Source: JBJMLO01 sp045805265
Lineage (GTDB): Bacteria > Actinomycetota > UBA4738 > JACQTL01
Direction: 5' to 3'
Length of the DNA: 64,000 nt
NCBI GenBank assembly: GCA_045805265.1
Contig: JBJMLO010000030.1
Coordinates: 186,001-250,000 of the forward strand
The notes beneath the pieces are model-generated. The model did no database searches. It worked only from the letters and a program-made list of their open reading frames with translations, and was not told the origin of the DNA. Both the position numbers and the translations under genes were made by a program. Positions 62,290 to 64,000 of this stretch are shown here, one piece after another (the first letter of the stretch is position 1; each line of letters begins with the position of its first letter).

Positions 62290-63198
62290 CTACCCCTTGA
62301 TCAGCCGGGCCAGCTCGCGGTAGTCCGCCATCCGGGCCAGGCGCCGGCCCCGGGCCCGTAGCGCGGCCACGTCCGACGACGACGGCCACGTGAAGTAGGA
62401 GCGTGACGACAGGTCCTGCTCCCGCGCATCGGCCAGCGTCCCGGGCATCGCCTGGATGGCCGCCAGCAGCTCCTCGCCTCCGGCCCAGGCCAGGCGCAGC
62501 TGCAGGCCCAGCATCGTCTCGTCGGAGCGGATCTCGATCTCGCGCCGGCGAAGGACCGGACCCACGTCGAGCTCAGGCGCCATCAGGTGCACGGTCAGTC
62601 CGGTGCGCTCCTCCCCGTTTCGCAGGACCCAGAAGTACGGCGCGATGCCGGCGTACCTCGGCAGCAGCGCCCAGTGGATGTTCACCGCCGCGAGACGAGG
62701 AATCCCCAGCAGCTCCTCCGAGATGCGCTGCGGCGTGGACACCGACAGCAGCACGTCCGGCCCGGCTCGGCGCAGGAACTCCCGGACCCGGTCGTCGTTG
62801 GCGTTCCCGGCGGAGATCCACGGCGTCCCCGACGCCGCCGCCAGCCGGTCCAGGAACGCCGGCCGGCCGCTGACGACCGACACGGCCTGCGGGACCACCA
62901 GCGTCCCCAGCTTGTGCCGGGCGTATCGGGATCCCGTCTTCCGTCCGATGCGCCACAGCCGGCCCGCCCGCCCGCCGGCGCCGGGCGGGATGCGGACCAG
63001 CACCGCGCCCACGACCCGGATGTCCAGCGAGCGGAACAGCGGGCGGAGCATCAGCGTCGAGAACGCGTTCCCGTTCGAGATCACCGCGACCCGGATCGGC
63101 TCGGCCGCATCCCGCCCGGCGGCCTCCCCGGACCGCTCCTCCCCCGTCGCCGCGTTCGGCCGGGCGCCGGCCAGACCGGCGGGCGTCGCCCCGGTCAT
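62290..63198 (-). CDS. Formyltransferase-family enzyme, probably sugar-specific
   Basis: A 302-residue protein with the 10-formyl-tetrahydrofolate-dependent formyltransferase fold. The core motif is NIHWALLPRYAGIAPYFWVL (Asn-x-His), and the later Asp is in ELDVGPVL. It lacks the C-terminal anticodon-arm domain of methionyl-tRNA formyltransferase, and the neighbour is a WecA-type sugar transferase, so N-formylation of a nucleotide sugar for a surface glycan is the better guess. The first 35 residues are a Gly/Ala-rich tail. The ATG at 63198 overlaps the preceding gene's stop (ATGA). Confidence 0.75.
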   Translation of the reverse strand: MTGATPAGLAGARPNAATGEERSGEAAGRDAAEPIRVAVISNGNAFSTLMLRPLFRSLDIRVVGAVLVRIPPGAGGRAGRLWRIGRKTGSRYARHKLGTLVVPQAVSVVSGRPAFLDRLAAASGTPWISAGNANDDRVREFLRRAGPDVLLSVSTPQRISEELLGIPRLAAVNIHWALLPRYAGIAPYFWVLRNGEERTGLTVHLMAPELDVGPVLRRREIEIRSDETMLGLQLRLAWAGGEELLAAIQAMPGTLADAREQDLSSRSYFTWPSSSDVAALRARGRRLARMADYRELARLIKG

Positions 63199-64000
63199 GC
63201 GACGGGCGCTTCCTGCCGGTAGGTCACGAAGCCGAACGCGAACAGCGCCCCGATCGCAGCCGCCCACACGATTCCCTGCACCACCAGGGCTCCGGTCGTC
63301 GACAGCCGGGCCGCGACCACGCCGGCCACGACCAGCGTGGCCTGCGCTGCTGCGCAGACGCCGAGCGTCCACCGCACCGACCGCCCGCGCGCCAGGAGCT
63401 GGTCGTACAGGTGACCGCGGTCGCCCCGGTGCAGTGGGACGCGCCCAACGACGCGGCGCGCCAGCGCCAGCACGAGATCGACGAGGAACAGCCCCAGGCA
63501 ACCAGCGGCGCCGGCGAGCTCCGGGACGCTCCGGCCTGCCTGCAGGACGGCGACGGCAAGCGCCGCCCCGACGAAGTACGAGCCGTTGTCGCCGAGGAAC
63601 AGCCGCGCCGGCGGAAGGTTGTGGATCAGGAAGCCCACGACTGCCCCGGCCAGGCAGGCCGCCACGAGGCCGGGGTGGTGGTCGGTCTCGGTGATCGCGA
63701 TGACGACGATCCCCGCCCCGCTCAGGAGGGCCAGGCTCCCGGCCAGCCCGTCCATCCCGTCCACCATGTTCACCGCGTTGAGCGCCGCGGCGTACAGCAC
63801 CACGGCCCCGGCCGCGTACACGAAGCCCGCCGGGGAATCCCAGACCCCGATGTCCAGGCCCGACACCATGACCGCACCGAGGCCGACCTGGACCGCCAGC
63901 CGGGCCACCGCGGGCACCCGCAGCGCGTCGTCGGCGAGTCCGAGCGCCGCCGCTCCGAACACCGCCGCCGTCACCCCCGCCCGAAGCGGCCATCCCCGCG
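63195..64000 (-). CDS. WecA/MraY-family sugar-1-phosphate transferase, 5' end cut by window
   Basis: Polytopic membrane enzyme that moves a sugar phosphate from a nucleotide sugar to a polyprenyl phosphate, starting a cell-surface glycan. About 268 C-terminal residues are in the window. Family motifs are ALGLADDALRVP (the Asp pair), NAVNMVDGMDGLAGS, LFLGDNGSYFVG and the cytoplasmic HRGDRGHLYDQLL. The HR-GDRxH loop matches WecA/TagO-like enzymes better than MraY (coded at 35623-36696). The N-terminal helices lie beyond the right edge. It is coupled to the formyltransferase by an ATGA overlap. Confidence 0.85.
   Translation of the reverse strand, partial: RGWPLRAGVTAAVFGAAALGLADDALRVPAVARLAVQVGLGAVMVSGLDIGVWDSPAGFVYAAGAVVLYAAALNAVNMVDGMDGLAGSLALLSGAGIVVIAITETDHHPGLVAACLAGAVVGFLIHNLPPARLFLGDNGSYFVGAALAVAVLQAGRSVPELAGAAGCLGLFLVDLVLALARRVVGRVPLHRGDRGHLYDQLLARGRSVRWTLGVCAAAQATLVVAGVVAARLSTTGALVVQGIVWAAAIGALFAFGFVTYRQEAPVA

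Overview
This is a high-GC bacterial chromosome segment that reads as a free-living actinobacterium (Actinomycetota) outside the well-known genera. The lineage rests on four things: the actinobacterial division cluster order without ftsA (mraZ to ftsZ, then pgeF, yggS, sepF, yggT and a DivIVA/Wag31-type gene), a MurE with the meso-diaminopimelate signature, a T-box leader on ileS, and mycobacterial-type SOS boxes (TCGAAC-N4-GTTCGA). The class cannot be fixed from the sequence alone. Many gene junctions are 4-bp GTGA or ATGA overlaps, so long co-translated operons are the rule. No insertion sequence, prophage, CRISPR array or rRNA gene was seen.

Left part (1-18 kb). A branched-chain amino-acid-type ABC importer (livK-livH-livM-livG, the last cut by the window edge) lies next to a tRNA-Leu(CAA). 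A minus-strand operon follows: dnaE, a divergent HisA-family gene, trpC, trpB, trpA and a cytochrome P450. Next come a secreted lytic transglycosylase-like protein, a divergent RecB-type nuclease, and an rluD-family gene with lspA, a TraR/DksA-like gene and a DUF167 gene.

Middle (18-44 kb). ileS is on the plus strand behind a full T-box attenuator. The minus-strand cell-wall and division block runs, in transcription order, mraZ, a small membrane protein, rsmH, ftsL, ftsI, murE, murF, mraY, murD, ftsW, murG, murC, murB and ftsQ. A plus-strand molybdopterin oxidoreductase gene sits between ftsQ and ftsZ. ftsZ, pgeF, yggS, sepF, yggT and divIVA then follow. These genes make lipid II, cross-link septal peptidoglycan and build the Z-ring.

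Right part (44-64 kb). An HNH endonuclease gene and a MoxR/DUF58/transglutaminase operon lead into a region rich in DNA-repair genes: dnaE2-dinB under a LexA box that covers the dnaE2 start codon, 3-methyladenine glycosylase tag, a DUF6504 gene with its own LexA box, and a UdgX-type uracil-DNA glycosylase. Between them are a Mth938-domain protein, a 54-residue Cys-rich small protein behind a hairpin-rich leader, an antibiotic-biosynthesis-monooxygenase domain protein, a metallo-beta-lactamase-fold protein, and a sigma factor paired with a membrane-anchored beta-propeller protein. The window ends with a formyltransferase and a WecA/MraY-family sugar-phosphate transferase, the edge of a cell-surface glycan locus.

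The observations most worth following are the SOS-controlled dnaE2-dinB and DUF6504 genes, the altered GXHH signature in IleRS, the HisA-like gene of the trp operon that lacks usual acidic residues, a 9-bp tandem repeat in ftsW, and a recurring ACA-N4-TGTRATT motif in three intergenic regions.
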